64,000 bases of DNA from Ochromonas danica (GCA_015146655.1 VKHL01000010.1:1-64000); one strand, 5' to 3'; counted from the first letter of the stretch, positions 33,302-43,969 are shown. Notes: generated by a model from the letters alone, not told the origin. Made by a program: numbers and translations.

Positions 33302-33740
33302 ATGGACTCTATTTTTCGATGATATCCCTGATATTGCCTTTACCTTCTTGGATGAAATTCATAATGCAAGTGCTAAATGGGGATTTTTCAATGTGATCAA
33401 TCATGGTATTAGTCAAGACCTACAAGACCGCATCTTTCATCAAATGAAAATATTCTTTGACTCACCACGTGAGATCAAAGATACTGTACGCAGATCAGAA
33501 ACGAATAGCCGTGAATATGCTGACTTAGAGTATACCAAACAGCGTATTGATCGTAAAGAAGTGTTTGATGTGGGACCTTTCCACTTGAACACCAGTTGTC
33601 TCTCTGGGCAAGCAAAGAAGGACTATGCTCTCGATGGGGTTAATTTCTGGCCTGATAAGAATGTTTTGCCTGAGTTTGAATCAAAGACACTGTACGCAGA
33701 TCCGAAACAAATAGTATTGTATGCTGTTTATTTAAAATAG
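33302..33740 (+). pseudogene. 2-oxoglutarate oxygenase N-terminal fragment (IPNS/DIOX_N type)
   Basis: The open frame reads IPDIAFTFLDEI..., then AKWGFFNVINHGISQDLQDR, the N-terminal non-haem dioxygenase domain of isopenicillin-N-synthase-like enzymes. There is no ATG in front. The frame stops at 33740 before any of the C-terminal catalytic part (HxD...H and RxS), so it cannot be an active oxygenase. Its last 13 bases overlap the stop end of the protease fragment on the opposite strand. This is a truncated gene fragment, not a small gene. Confidence 0.7.
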
Positions 33741-34826
33741 TGTTTCATGTCAAATACGTCTTGCAGGTTATCCTCCAAGTGGGAAGCTTTCAGCACATAA
33801 GTAATAGGCAGTCCATTCATCTCACCAGCACATAGCATACCTAAGACATAACCAAAAGAGTTGTACACAGGGCCACCAGAAAAACCGTGATCAGCGACCA
33901 TCTGCACCATGAAGAATCGATTGCAACGATATTCCACTCCTTCAGCATCAAACTTCATGGCTTTGTCAGCCTTCTCCCTGCACACCATTCCCTCACAGAT
34001 TGTTGGATTGCCATCTCCAATATCGGAGGCAGTGCCAAACCCAGCAGCAAACACATGTTCGTGGAGGTGAGCGGTTCCGAAATTGTGAGCAATCACGTTA
34101 AATGGCACTACGTCAGAGACCAAGAATGCAATATCACTCTCGATGCAGTCGAACACGCATACTGCAGGAACATTCGCCTGCGAAGCAGACATATACAACG
34201 AGGCAGTAGTTCCAGCCTTCAAAGGTTGCCCATCTCCAGCATGTCGAGCGGAAATCCACACACGTTTGACAGAATGGTCATCATTTTTCAGTTTCAGAGT
34301 TCCTCTGCCAGCGAAAAAGCAGGTTCTGGTATCAACAATTTCACCATCAGCATTGCTTCTTGAAAGATTCTTTGTGGAGAATCTGAGGGTTGCGATGTTG
34401 GTACCAGCTTCCTCACCAGAAAAAGCTCTCTTTCTTTTCTCTAGCTAGCATTGAACAAATTATTCATCAGCAACATCATTAAACACAATAACAAATAAAT
34501 AGGTTGATTAACCAGTAGGTGCATCAGCTAAAACTGGAAGGAAATGAAAACGAAATCAGTGGAAGAGTACAATTGATGCGATCAAAGAAGATATATCACT
34601 TACCTTGCTGTTGGGCTTGTTGTTTAATTCTCTTTCTGATGCTGCTGACTTCATTTAACGAAAGAATGTCCCTTTTGAGAATTTCTCCACAGATAAATTC
34701 ATCATCAAAATCAGGAGGCTCAGTAAAGCCACCATTTGTGAGCTTGGTCTTTATTTCCTCAGACAATCCACTCGCAAATGTGACTTTTCCACCGCCAATG
34801 CAAATCTCACAGTGGGATTTTCTTGG
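33728..34826 (-). pseudogene. 5'-truncated trypsin-like serine protease gene
   Basis: Three spliceable exons remain: up to 34604, a 21-nt microexon at 34513-34533, and 34440-33728. All junctions are GT-AG and in phase. The last exon holds a complete chymotrypsin-fold catalytic set: His in ISARHAG, Asp in ESDIAFL and Ser in HGFSGGPV. The first remaining exon begins with no ATG and a Cys-rich HCEICIGGGK, meets a stop within about 25 codons upstream, and the match ends at the right 75-bp repeat. The 5' part of the gene, with any signal peptide, is therefore missing. The intact catalytic region implies recent capture or truncation. It may still be transcribed. Confidence 0.65.
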
Positions 34827-34901
34827 TCACCCAACACGAAGAGGCTAAATATCCAGATCTATAAATTTCCAAAGCACTAAATCTCCAGATCTGGCCAAGA
34901 G
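34827..34901 (+). repeat. 75-bp direct repeat, right copy
   Basis: It shows three mismatches to the left copy. It ends exactly one base before the ATG of the prolyl 4-hydroxylase gene, so it forms that gene's 5' UTR and perhaps core promoter. Confidence 0.9.
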
Positions 34902-36518
34902 ATGGGGAATAGAGGTGAAGAATTAAGTATGACAAGATTTGTCGCTAAAATCACTTGGCTATTAATCTATACATTACTAGTTCATTCTTTTTCATCTATT
35001 GGATACGAATTATTCTCTTGGAGACGAATTTTCACACCATCTTTACTTCCTCCCTCTAGAACTTTCTCTGGTCCATCATTCACTTCCTCATCTTTCGCAT
35101 TAGCCGATAGTACAATGAGTGACAATGACCTCAATACACAGTTACAACGTGTACTATTGATGCACAAGTCAGGTCAAGTAGAAGAAGCTATTGAAGGCTA
35201 TAATCGTCTAATTCCTAAGATGCCACAGCAAATCCAACTTTCTCTTTTGGGTAATCTTGGTGCACTTTATATGGCAAGAGGACAATATGAAGAAGCCAAA
35301 GAAAGCTTTCTATCTGCTGTCACTATTGCACCTGGTAATTCACAAGCACAGTTTAACTTAGCTGTCTTGTTAACCTCTAAACTAAATGATCATGCCAAAG
35401 CTCTCAAACATAGTGCTTTGGCTATTCGTGCTGATGCTTCTTCATACAAAGCCTTCCATCTGATGGGAAATATCTTACAAAACTTAGGAAAGCATAAAGA
35501 AGCTGAGAAATATTTTGAACAAGCTGAGCTATTGGCTCAAGAAGAACAAAACACTTCCTCGCGGGAAGTCAATAGCGAAGATCATTCTCAGACTTCCTTG
35601 GGTGGGCTGATTTCAATCCCTCTCAAGGCAGGAGAGAGTGTTGAAGTCGAAGCTGAGGGCGAGCATTATATTGTGCGTTGTGCTAGTGAGCAACCGATGA
35701 TTCTTGTGGTGGATGATTTCCTCACTGAGACAGAATGCCAACATATCCGACAGACTGCGATCAAGCAATCCATGGAGAAATCCTTTATCATGGGGAGTGA
35801 TGTAGTCGATACACGATCTATGTATAACACGAAGTCAGCAAGCAAACAAGAGGCAAATGAAGCTGTTGGCAAAGAAGAAGACAAGGAAAGTCATTCGCTT
35901 CAGCAAGATATGATAGAAGATCCCCGTCTTTATCGTTCTAGTTATACTGCTTGGCTACCAAGAGATGATATTTTGGAAAAGTTTCAAAGAAAACTTTCGC
36001 AGCTCTTGGGCTTACCTTTGCCATATATCCAACACAAAAGTGAAGATCTGCAAGTTGTGAAGTATCGACTGGGTGGACAGTTCAAAGCTCACAGTGACTC
36101 CTCTGCTTACCATCCTCGCTTGCTGACTGCATTGGTATATCTCAACACCGTTGATGAGGTCGAAGGAGCTGTAGGAGGAGAGACTTGGTTTCCTTTTGCA
36201 GGCAAGAATGCCAGTAACCCACCACCCAAAACCGTTGAAGAGGCTGTCGTGCAATCGTTAGAGATCTACGAAAGCTCATCCGTAAAAGATCTACCAGGTG
36301 TACGTGTGAAGCCTCAGAGGGGTAGGATAGTTATTTTCTTCAATTACGACCTGTCGTCAGGAGTGTTGGATCCATTAGCGGTGCATTCAGGACTTCCTGT
36401 GCGGAGAGAGGATAACTCACAATCGGTAGCTTTAGATAATGCAGAGAAATGGATTGGCAATTACTGGATCGAGAATGATCCCAAACTCTTAGCTGATCTT
36501 TTGACACGACAGACTTAA
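34902..36518 (+). CDS. TPR-containing prolyl 4-hydroxylase, membrane or ER
   Basis: An intronless gene for 538 residues. A hydrophobic segment (about residues 15-32) acts as signal anchor. Four TPR-like helical repeats follow (about 75-210), with motifs such as LLGNLGALYMARGQYEEAKE and HLMGNILQNLGKHKEAEKYF. The P4Hc domain occupies about 260-525: VVKYRLGGQFKAHSDSS gives the HxD iron ligands near residues 396-398, GETWFPF follows, and RGRIVIFFNYD...AVHSGLPV supplies the distal His near 494. It should hydroxylate proline in secreted or cell-wall proteins using Fe(II), 2-oxoglutarate and ascorbate. Met 34902 touches the end of the 75-bp repeat; Met 34929, just before the hydrophobic segment, is an equally good start. 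Confidence 0.88.
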   Translation: MGNRGEELSMTRFVAKITWLLIYTLLVHSFSSIGYELFSWRRIFTPSLLPPSRTFSGPSFTSSSFALADSTMSDNDLNTQLQRVLLMHKSGQVEEAIEGYNRLIPKMPQQIQLSLLGNLGALYMARGQYEEAKESFLSAVTIAPGNSQAQFNLAVLLTSKLNDHAKALKHSALAIRADASSYKAFHLMGNILQNLGKHKEAEKYFEQAELLAQEEQNTSSREVNSEDHSQTSLGGLISIPLKAGESVEVEAEGEHYIVRCASEQPMILVVDDFLTETECQHIRQTAIKQSMEKSFIMGSDVVDTRSMYNTKSASKQEANEAVGKEEDKESHSLQQDMIEDPRLYRSSYTAWLPRDDILEKFQRKLSQLLGLPLPYIQHKSEDLQVVKYRLGGQFKAHSDSSAYHPRLLTALVYLNTVDEVEGAVGGETWFPFAGKNASNPPPKTVEEAVVQSLEIYESSSVKDLPGVRVKPQRGRIVIFFNYDLSSGVLDPLAVHSGLPVRREDNSQSVALDNAEKWIGNYWIENDPKLLADLLTRQT

Positions 36519-36605
36519 TAACAAGACACAGTATGATGTAAACAATAATCAGGTCACTTTACACCACGTTGCTCTAGAACGATGACTTCTGTGCAAGCTA
36601 GTCTC

Positions 36606-37640
36606 TTACAAAGGGTCGAAGTGAAGCTTATTTATCTTGAAACCAATGTGTTCGTTATCTTCTTCTGATTCAGTTGTTTGATAGCGATTTCGCATAATCT
36701 GCTTGCTCTTGCCATTTGCACAATAATGAGAGATGAAGCATCGAGCCTCAGGTAGATGTGAGAGACACCATCCATTTACAACTCCAGCACGACCTTGCAT
36801 AAAGATACGGTCTGGTTGACTCGCAATTTGAATAACTTCTTTGCTGCGATTGTAAATAGCCATTTGTCGATCTTGTTCCCAAGGCCATTTCAACCGGAAT
36901 TTTCTATTGAGAGAAAAGAGCAAGAAGTGAGATAAGATGACTATATAGAACAAGAATCACTTTAGATCATCGGCTATCCAACCTTTTGATGGGGTTTGTT
37001 TCGTAGGAGTCCATTGTAGAGTTCCACCACTGCCAAAGCACTCTGTGACTCTCAGCATGACGATACCAAACCACTGTACCAGCATTCAAACACATTGTAT
37101 ATCCTATACTAATAATAAATGTACACCACCAACAAGGACCATCTTGATTGAATACCATAGGCTTCTCCTCTGGTTTCCTATTCATCAATCAGAATAACCA
37201 AATGAGAAGGAAGCATGCTGATGATAAGAGAAAAGGAAATTCCCTTACCATGAGAGTCGATTCTGCATGATAGCTAAGAGATGATTCAATGACTCATCAG
37301 CGAATTGTCTGTCTACGACTGCGTCAGAGTCCATATAAACGAAAACTTGCACACCTGGATAGTCTTCTTGAGCATTTATCATAGCCTTAACTTTACACCA
37401 TGCACTTGCTAACTTCTCTTTACCATAATGACAATCTTCATCACTTTGATAATAAAGAAAGAGATGACCATGTTTCTCACAATATGCATGATTCCATTTA
37501 GCTGCTGCTAACCAATAGTTATCTAATGGACGTGAATCAAATTGAACAATGGCAATTTCATCAGGTTTTAAGGATGAAATCTTTACTTGTGTTAATACTA
37601 ACCGAAGTAAAAGAAGAAAGAAGAAACAAAGCGATCTCAT
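36606..37640 (-). CDS. GT34-like (GMA12/MNN10) glycosyltransferase
   Basis: Three exons (37640-37249, 37177-36983, 36903-36606) encode 294 residues, short for the family. A signal anchor (MRSLCFFFLLLLRLVL) places it in the Golgi or ER membrane as a type II protein. Family blocks are SAWCKVKAM, the nucleotide-sugar and metal site MDSDAVV (DxD), LNAGTVVWYRHAESHRVLWQ and WEQDRQMAIY. It probably transfers hexose from a nucleotide sugar to glycans; donor and acceptor are unknown. Met 37640 was preferred to upstream Mets because it starts the signal anchor directly and avoids overlap with the divergent GTPase gene. Splice phases are consistent. Confidence 0.82.
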
Positions 37641-37802
37641 CACTAACCAACTAGACCGGGTCGTTATTGTCCTGCTCAGAAAACACATTGCTTCACCCAG
37701 AAAACAGTTTCTTGCTTCCCATGCAACTAGTAACCGCAGCCACAGCAAGGAGAAGGTGCAGCCAACAAGCATTGAGGGTGTTGATAAATAAATAATCTGA
37801 TC
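37641..37802. promoter_or_regulatory. Bidirectional promoter, glycosyltransferase and Rag GTPase
   Basis: 162 bp between divergent starts. No specific elements could be identified. Confidence 0.45.
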
Positions 37803-39004
37803 ATGGAACAAGGCTGGGGATTGGGTCATGATCTTGATATCCTTCCATATGAGGATGCTATTAAGGAAGGAGAGCGTAGAATTATTCTAACTGGTCCGCG
37901 CAGGTGGGTGGATGTGTTTAGTTTCACCTTTCTTCTTCTCTTCTTGTGGGTCAACTCTAATGCTGTTTGGTCTTCCTCACACCTCACTCTTGCAGGTCTG
38001 GTAAAACAAGTATTGAACGTGTTATCTTCCGCAAGCTCTCACCACATGAAACTCTTTTTCTTGACTCGACTCATGGAGTGGAGATTCGTCTTGTGGATAA
38101 CAATGACTTCTTACGCTTCCAAACTTGGGATTTCGGTGGAGAATTAAACTTTTCACAAGGGGTTGAGTATTCAGGCCATACCTTGTCTATTGACACCATG
38201 CTTAAAGGCTGCAGCACGATGGTCTATGTCATCGATGCACAAGAAAATGACTTTGAAGACTGCCTGCCCAAGCTGGCTGAGACTATAATAGCTGCATACA
38301 AGATAAACCCTGCCATTCATTTTGAAGTCTTTCTTCATAAAGTGGATGGTGATGTTATGCCCGAGGAGAGCAAGGCGGAAAGACAGCATACCATTCAGAA
38401 CTTCATTTCCTCTGAATTATCTGAATTGCATGGGGAGATCCTCGTGAACTATCATCTCACTTCAGTCTTCGATCATAGTGCATTGGAAGCCTTTAGCAAA
38501 GTTGTACAGAAGTTAGTTTATCAGTTGCCTGTGTTAAACAAGTTGATGGACAAGCTTATTGAGAGGTAAGCAGTGATTGAGCCGTGCTGTTGTCTGTGAA
38601 TAGTTGGTGATTTGGTGCTCATGTCTAGTTGTATCATCGACAAGTCCTACCTTCTCGACGTCTTTACTAAGCTCTACATCGCTACGGACTCCAATCCCGT
38701 GGATGGACACGTCTTTGAGCTTTGTGCTGATTTAGTGGATGTTGTGGTGGACTTCTCATGTATCTATGGTCTCTCAGAAGAAGATGGAGCTGCCATTCCT
38801 TATGACCAACAAAGCTCTTCCGCTATTCGACTGAACGGGGGCATGGTACTTTATTTGAGAGAAGTGAGCAAGTACTTGGCCCTTGTTTGTGTCATACGTG
38901 AGGAATACTTCGCAAGAAAGGCATTGCTGGACTTCAACATTAATTGCTTTCGAAAGAGCGTGGATCTTATCTCACAGGAGAGTCCTTCCAACGGCTCTGG
39001 CTGA
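37803..39004 (+). CDS. RagC/D-type (Gtr2) GTPase
   Basis: Three exons (37803-37903, 37996-38565, 38629-39004) encode 348 residues. Rag GTPases act as heterodimers on the lysosome or vacuole to signal amino-acid supply to TORC1. The P-loop GPRRSGKTS spans the first intron. SPHETLFLDST, FQTWDFGG, VYVIDAQ and FEVFLHKVDGD follow, with HKVD as guanine-specificity motif, as in RagC/D rather than RagA/B. The C-terminal roadblock-like half begins after YHLTSVFDHSALEAFSKVVQ and contains IATDSNPVDGH. The length is near that of human RagC/D and yeast Gtr2. All splice junctions are GT-AG and in phase. Confidence 0.92.
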
Positions 39005-39261
39005 TTGCTGTGTTTGATATGAGAGTTCTCTTTATGTGTAGTTGAAGGGTGGAGTAGTAGGTTTTGCGCAGGAATTGTAATTGGAATTGTACAACAGATG
39101 GTTATTTTCTTGTTACTAATTTGGTTTGGAAGCTTGGGAGTTACGCAGAATGGATAAAACTACACTATAAAATATTATAATTAAGTTATGTCAACACAAA
39201 TCATGGGGCGCATGAACATTATACGGTACTGGACAGAGTCCTGCTCAATTACGATCTCTTC

Positions 39262-39798
39262 TTAAGTTAAAGATAGATCTGTTCCGCTCTTCGTCTGCTG
39301 TGGTATGAGTCCCTTCTCGTCTAATGAGTCACTGATCTCGTCTAAGTAGCGAGTAACAGTCTTTGAGGACAATTTTGTAGCTGGAGCTGCGGTATTGCGT
39401 CGTCTTTTGATTTCTTCGGCTTTCTCCCATACTACCCGTCGAACGTCTCTTTTTCCGAGTGTCTTTTGCTGTTCGCTAGCCTCAACTAAAGTTTGTACGA
39501 TAGAATTGATTCCTTCTTGATCTATAGCTCGAGGACGACCTCTCTTGACATGAAAGGTGTTGACTTTCGTCAATAACATTTGGCGATACTTTTTGACCCA
39601 GTCTTTGAGTGTGGAAACAGCAATGCTGTGGGCACTTCCATACTCCCCATATGTTTTTCCGCTTTCCAAAAAGTGTTTTGCAACTGCTATTTTGCCTTCA
39701 ACAGAATTGCCGAAGCTTTTGAGGGGTGCAAAACGAGTGCCTGGAATTTCCACTTCCCCCACATCTAATATGATGCAAAAAGACATTTTTAGTTTCAT
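39262..39798 (-). pseudogene. Transposase N-terminal fragment (helix-turn-helix)
   Basis: The frame gives 178 residues with a helix-turn-helix block (GKIAVAKHFLESG to VSTLKDWVKKYRQ), then FHVKRGRPRAID and a second helical region ending KTVTRYLDE. It has no DDE catalytic part and no inverted repeats that I can find, so it is a remnant of a DNA transposon. The arrangement parallels the broken transposase in the 15.4- and 20.4-kb elements, probably the same superfamily but a different, better-preserved lineage. A domesticated DNA-binding protein is the alternative, because the frame is open over its entire length. Confidence 0.6.
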
Positions 39799-40158
39799 GC
39801 GTTGTCTGCTACCAATATAAAAATATTACTTTCGTCCATTTTTAGCCTTTTCAGAGCCTTTACAGCAGTTCTGGAGGACAATAGGACATAAGAGATCGAA
39901 TTGCTTTTGAGGTTGAATTGCAGTCAGAGTTTTGTCCACCTGCAGCCAAGCATAAACAACCACTTTGATAATACAAAAAACTCAGTTTGAAATCAAACAA
40001 TGCGGTTTTGAAGATCATTTCCAGCATGTGCGACTGGACAGGACCTGTGAGTCAGCAGAAAGAACAACAAGTAACAAGTAAATTGCGTTGAGTGTTCTGT
40101 TGAAGGCTGGAAGAAGAAGAAGAGGAACACAGCAATTATTTATTGATAGATAAAAATC
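39799..40158. other. Upstream region of the START-like gene
   Basis: 360 bp without a recognisable gene. It presumably contains the promoter and 5' UTR of the START-like gene and perhaps the edge of the transposon remnant. Confidence 0.45.
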
Positions 40159-41395
40159 ATGACGTCAAAGGAGGAGAGAGCTCAAGCTTCCATGAAGCAG
40201 ATCATTGACTTGGTGTTAGATTGTCGTTACTTGGCAGCTCATGAACTGTATGCACAACTACTCTCTGACTTGAAGAGCACTGAAGATACTACTACTGCTA
40301 CAACTAGTGCACCAGATGATGAAGCAACTATTATCTCCTATCAACAATTCCTACAAAATCTCTTGAAAGAAAATGATGTCATAATTCAGAAACTCCTCAC
40401 ACGATATCAAGAAGTGATGGAAACTCTTCATTACCAAGATTCTGATCAACCATGGATAGAAGGAGCTCATCTATTTGGAGTGACTACTTCTTATCAATAT
40501 GACACCTCTGATCATTCTCTGATTATCAAGTTAGAAGGTGTGATGGAGGAATTGCCTATTTTTGAACAATGTGCAGTTATTCATGAAGTCGATCTGTTCC
40601 CCACTTGGTTACCTTTTTGTAAAGAAGGAGTTACAGTGGATAAAGTGGGAATAGCGGAGCTCATTCCGTAAGTTTTCTTTCCCTCTTACTTAGCTGTTAG
40701 TGAGATTAATCATTCCTCCTGTTTGTCATGGACATGTAGCTATGTCTATATTTGTGTACCTCCCTTAGGTCGAGATTTTGTCATGAATGCCTATGGAGCT
40801 GACTGTCTCACCGAACATGGTAAATTACTTATAATTGGTAAGTCAATTGATAACTATCCTGAGAAAGAAGTTCCCTTTCGAACACCCGGATGGTTTCACG
40901 ATCGAATGGAGGTAAAACAATTCCGCGCCATCACGGAGGTTCTAACCCCCACTTCCGCCAAGGTAGGTTAGCAAGCTTGAACTGCAGATTGGTATGACTT
41001 AAACAGATCGATTGTTTGATCTATCTTCTATCTGTGTGTAGACTGTAATCGTGGCTGATGTCAACCCGCGCTGTCCATTGCCACAAGCTTTACTGAACTT
41101 TGTCATAAAGAATCTAGCTGGAGTGGTGCTTTATTTCTTCCGAAAGCAAGTAATGAAAGTGCATAAAGATCATAGCTGTGAGCATGCTCATCGCATTCGA
41201 GAGAATAAGGAGTTCTACTCAGGATGGGTGCTGCCGAAGCTGAGAGCCTTCTGCACTCTGCGCGGATGGCCCCAGCCGGTTGTTCTAAGCCTTGGAGAAG
41301 ATGGTCTGCCACCCAAGGACATTGACTCTGAAGTCGAGCTGCAGAAAGAGGCACAAGTAGAGAATTCAGCCTCCTCCAATGAATCGCATGGATAA
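40159..41395 (+). CDS. START/SRPBCC-like lipid-binding protein
   Basis: Three exons (40159-40667, 40740-40962, 41042-41395) encode 361 residues. A helical N-terminus of about 100 residues precedes a segment with the look of a START-type fold: SLIIKLEGVMEELPIFEQCA, then HEVDLFPTWLPFCKE, which resembles the start of many SRPBCC/START proteins (damage or swap at W.PF). A C-terminal strand-helix set ends in ALLNFVIKNLAGVVLYFFRKQ, the usual long C-terminal helix over the lipid cavity. No signal peptide is present, so it is likely cytosolic and may carry a sterol, phospholipid or other hydrophobic ligand. The ligand cannot be inferred. Confidence 0.7.
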
Positions 41396-41844
41396 ATGAA
41401 TTTTGTCAGTAAATTTTGTATAGGTATGTATTTAGCCTACTATTGTGAGTAATAAAATCATTGGAATTGTTGTCTATTTTGCATTGGATTCTACGTAGGT
41501 GATGAAAACAGAGACATTCTAGTTTTCTACTGTATATGCGAGTTGTTTCAAGAGATTTGAACGAGATAATGATTTGACTCTCTTGAATAGAACACAACGA
41601 GTTGGAGAAGAGATGAGGCCAAGCAGCCTAACTCTCATTAGATTCGATACTTTCATCCCGACTAGAGCAACAGAACAATGTGTGGTGATCATCGACTTCC
41701 TTCTCTCTCTCAAAGAAAGCACCCGGATCCGGGACTTTTGTTCTGGTCTGGTCTCTGTGTGGGAGAAACTATTGCGTCCGCTCTGCTCTGTCATATTCTT
41801 ATTATTGATAGACTACTGGGTATTACTGTCTTATTTGTGAACAA
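41396..41844. other. Upstream region of ISG12-like gene 1
   Basis: The last 110 bp or so, up to the ATG, match in reverse complement the upstream flank of the unit-B gene (about 20294-20393), and the match ends close to the transposon edge in B. The remainder shows nothing recognisable. Confidence 0.6.
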
Positions 41845-42524
41845 ATGGCGGATAATAATGATAGTGGAATGTGTTACGTGCTGTTTGAATACCCGGATGA
41901 AAAGAAGGAGGTAGAAAATCTGCCCTTGGAAAATTCTGATGTCAACGTTCATCTCATGGAAGAGGAAGAAAAACAGAGAATGATGGAAAAAGAGAACGAT
42001 GAAAATCAGCCTCTGACAATTATGAATGCCCAAAATCAACTCTTGGAAGAAAAGAAAGATGAAAATCAACCAAAGCAAAATAGCCTGTGGTATAATCCTG
42101 TCTATGTAGGGAAAATATTCTCACAATTATTCTATTATTTTATTGTATTATTCTTACGTCTCTAATGTTTCATTGTGTATAGTCTGTTGCTAAAATGACA
42201 GTTGATGCGATTGGTGAAACGAATGCCAGAATGGCTGTTGGTTCGGCTACTGGAATAGCAACTGGCGCGTACTTGGGAACTGCAGTTGTTGGAGGAGCAC
42301 TCTTTATGATCGGATTGGGTCCTCTCGGACCAGTTGCTGGCGGGTGGTTTGCTGCCAACATGGGAGCGGGTTTGGCGACGGGGTCAGTAATGTCTCTCGC
42401 ACAGTCGGCAGCTATGACTGGCGCTGCCTATTCCTTAGGAGCCACTGCTGGTGGTGTTGTTGGGGCGGCAACTGGTGCGGCTATTGGTGCTGTTACTGCC
42501 CCTGCTGACAAGAAGCAACAGTAA
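41845..42524 (+). CDS. ISG12-like (IFI6/IFI27 family) protein 1
   Basis: Two exons (41845-42105, 42183-42524; 77-nt intron) give 200 residues. The acidic N-terminal region (EEEEKQRMMEKENDENQ) is followed by the Gly/Ala-rich membrane core with GLGPLGPVAGGWFAANMGAG and the tail ADKKQQ. The protein is closely related to the array copies, with differences concentrated in the first residues and around positions 110-125 (IATGAYLGTAVVGG), while the rest of the core is identical. This patchy similarity suggests gene conversion. Small multi-pass or hairpin membrane proteins of this family act at mitochondria or ER in animals; the role here is unknown. Confidence 0.75.
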
Positions 42525-43153
42525 GCATGACTGAACTCTATCTAATGCATTTCTTGACACTCTGTCATCGAAGCTACTTCATTGACTTGTTACTGACTGG
42601 TAATGCTAGCCTTTTCCAACATTATTATTTTAAGTCACGTAACTTATTGGTCTTTCTATCACATATTATTCTTGTCATTGTTGTTGGAAAACTCAAGTAG
42701 TTAAAAATTCTATCCTATTTAAGGTGAAATGGTCCAAATCTTGTTGCCGAGAATCCAAAAGTCGTTTGCCAGAACACTTGATTCTTGCAGGAGATATTGA
42801 ATTAGCAGTACCAATAGTTACTTCATGTAGGGTAGAAGGAACAGTAAACTTTGTTGTAAATTATGGGTGGGGCAGCCCCTGCCCTGATCCGGGATGTGAG
42901 ACTAGCAGGGAAAAGAAGGAATTGAAACAAATGTCAAATTGAAACACAAAGATAGACCTTGATATCCTATCCTATCCTATCCTATATAACCAAGTCAGTC
43001 AAGACAAGTGAATTTCTTTCTTGTCGTTGTCGTTTGATGTCTTTAATTCTGTTCTTTCTCGTGTCATCCTCCTGTCTATCACACTGGCACTGTTCCGGTT
43101 TCCGGTGTTGTTAGTTGGAATTCCATGGAATAGAGCGACTAGAGAATTCCATC
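42525..43153. other. Spacer between ISG12-like genes
   Basis: The first 370 bp or so match the 3' flank of the array copies in inverted orientation. A short (TATCC)n tract of about four copies lies at 42963-42984. The remainder is the upstream region of the next gene. No other coding frame is convincing. Confidence 0.65.
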
Positions 43154-43661
43154 ATGTTGTTTGTTGCGAGAACATCAACTTTGCTCATGAAGGAAGAGAA
43201 AGAGAATAAAGACAATCAGACCGAAGAAGAACAAGAGCATGATGAAAATCAGCCTTTACAAGAAGAGGATGGAAATGATCAAAATAACTTATTACCAGAG
43301 GGAGTTCTTAACGTAAGAAACAATTTTCTTCCTTTACAATTGTTTTCATTATTGTATAACTCTATTGTTCTCACATCTATTATGTATCATTGTATTTTAG
43401 GTTGTAAGTAGAGGCGCAGTTGGTGCGGCTGTTGGGGTTGCAGTTGTTGGAGGAGCATTCTTTATGATCGGATTGGGTCCTCTCGGACCAGTTGCTGGCG
43501 GGTGGTTTGCTGCCAACATGGGAGCGGGTTTGACAGCGGGGTCAGTAATGTCTCTCGCACAGTCAGCAGCTATGACTGGCGCTGGTTATGTCTACGGAGC
43601 CACTGCTGGTGGTGTTGTTGGGGCGGCAACTGGTGCTTTCGTTCGCGAGAAAAAGCAATAA
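43154..43661 (+). CDS. ISG12-like (IFI6/IFI27 family) protein 2
   Basis: Exon 1 (43154-43312) and exon 2 (43401-43661), with an 88-nt intron, give 139 residues. The N-terminal half is short and acidic with DENQPLQEED, recalling DENQPL in the other members. The core from VAVVGGAFFMIGLGPLGPV to GATAGGVVGAATGA is nearly identical at DNA level to the other copies over about 190 bp. Exon 1 has little similarity, and the ending is REKKQ in place of ADKKQQ. Met 43187 is a possible later start. It belongs to the same family with the same exon layout. Confidence 0.7.
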
Positions 43662-43969
43662 TTAGCAGTCTGTCACTCAATGGTGATCTTTTTCTATCGC
43701 ACTCTATCGTTGGAGCTGTTCAACTGCTTCATTGACTTGTTGTTGTTTATTGCTGACGATGGCTGTTTTAACCATTTTCATATGCTGGACTACTGTAAAC
43801 TCATTGGTCTTGCTACTAGATGTTGTTCTTGTCTTTGGTGTTCTTATGATTAGAAAACAAGCAGTTTAAAACAAATGACTATATCTTAAGATGGAAGGAT
43901 CTAAAATCTACAGTAGCAAGATTGGCATTCCAAACGGCTTCACATTACTTTGAGGTCACAGCATGAGTA
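43662..43969. other. Convergent spacer, ISG12-like 2 to RRM gene
   Basis: 3' flanks of two converging genes. No feature is recognised apart from weak similarity to the flank of ISG12-like gene 1 (CATTGACTTGTT). Confidence 0.4.

Noticed and set aside
33887-34448. Plus-strand frames across the protease region
   Set aside because: The minus strand carries a catalytic triad and in-phase splice sites, so the plus frames are incidental.
32165-34901. Idea that the 75-bp direct repeats are LTRs of a retroelement
   Set aside because: They are too short, lack the usual end signals, and enclose only host gene fragments with no reverse transcriptase, integrase or capsid-like sequence.
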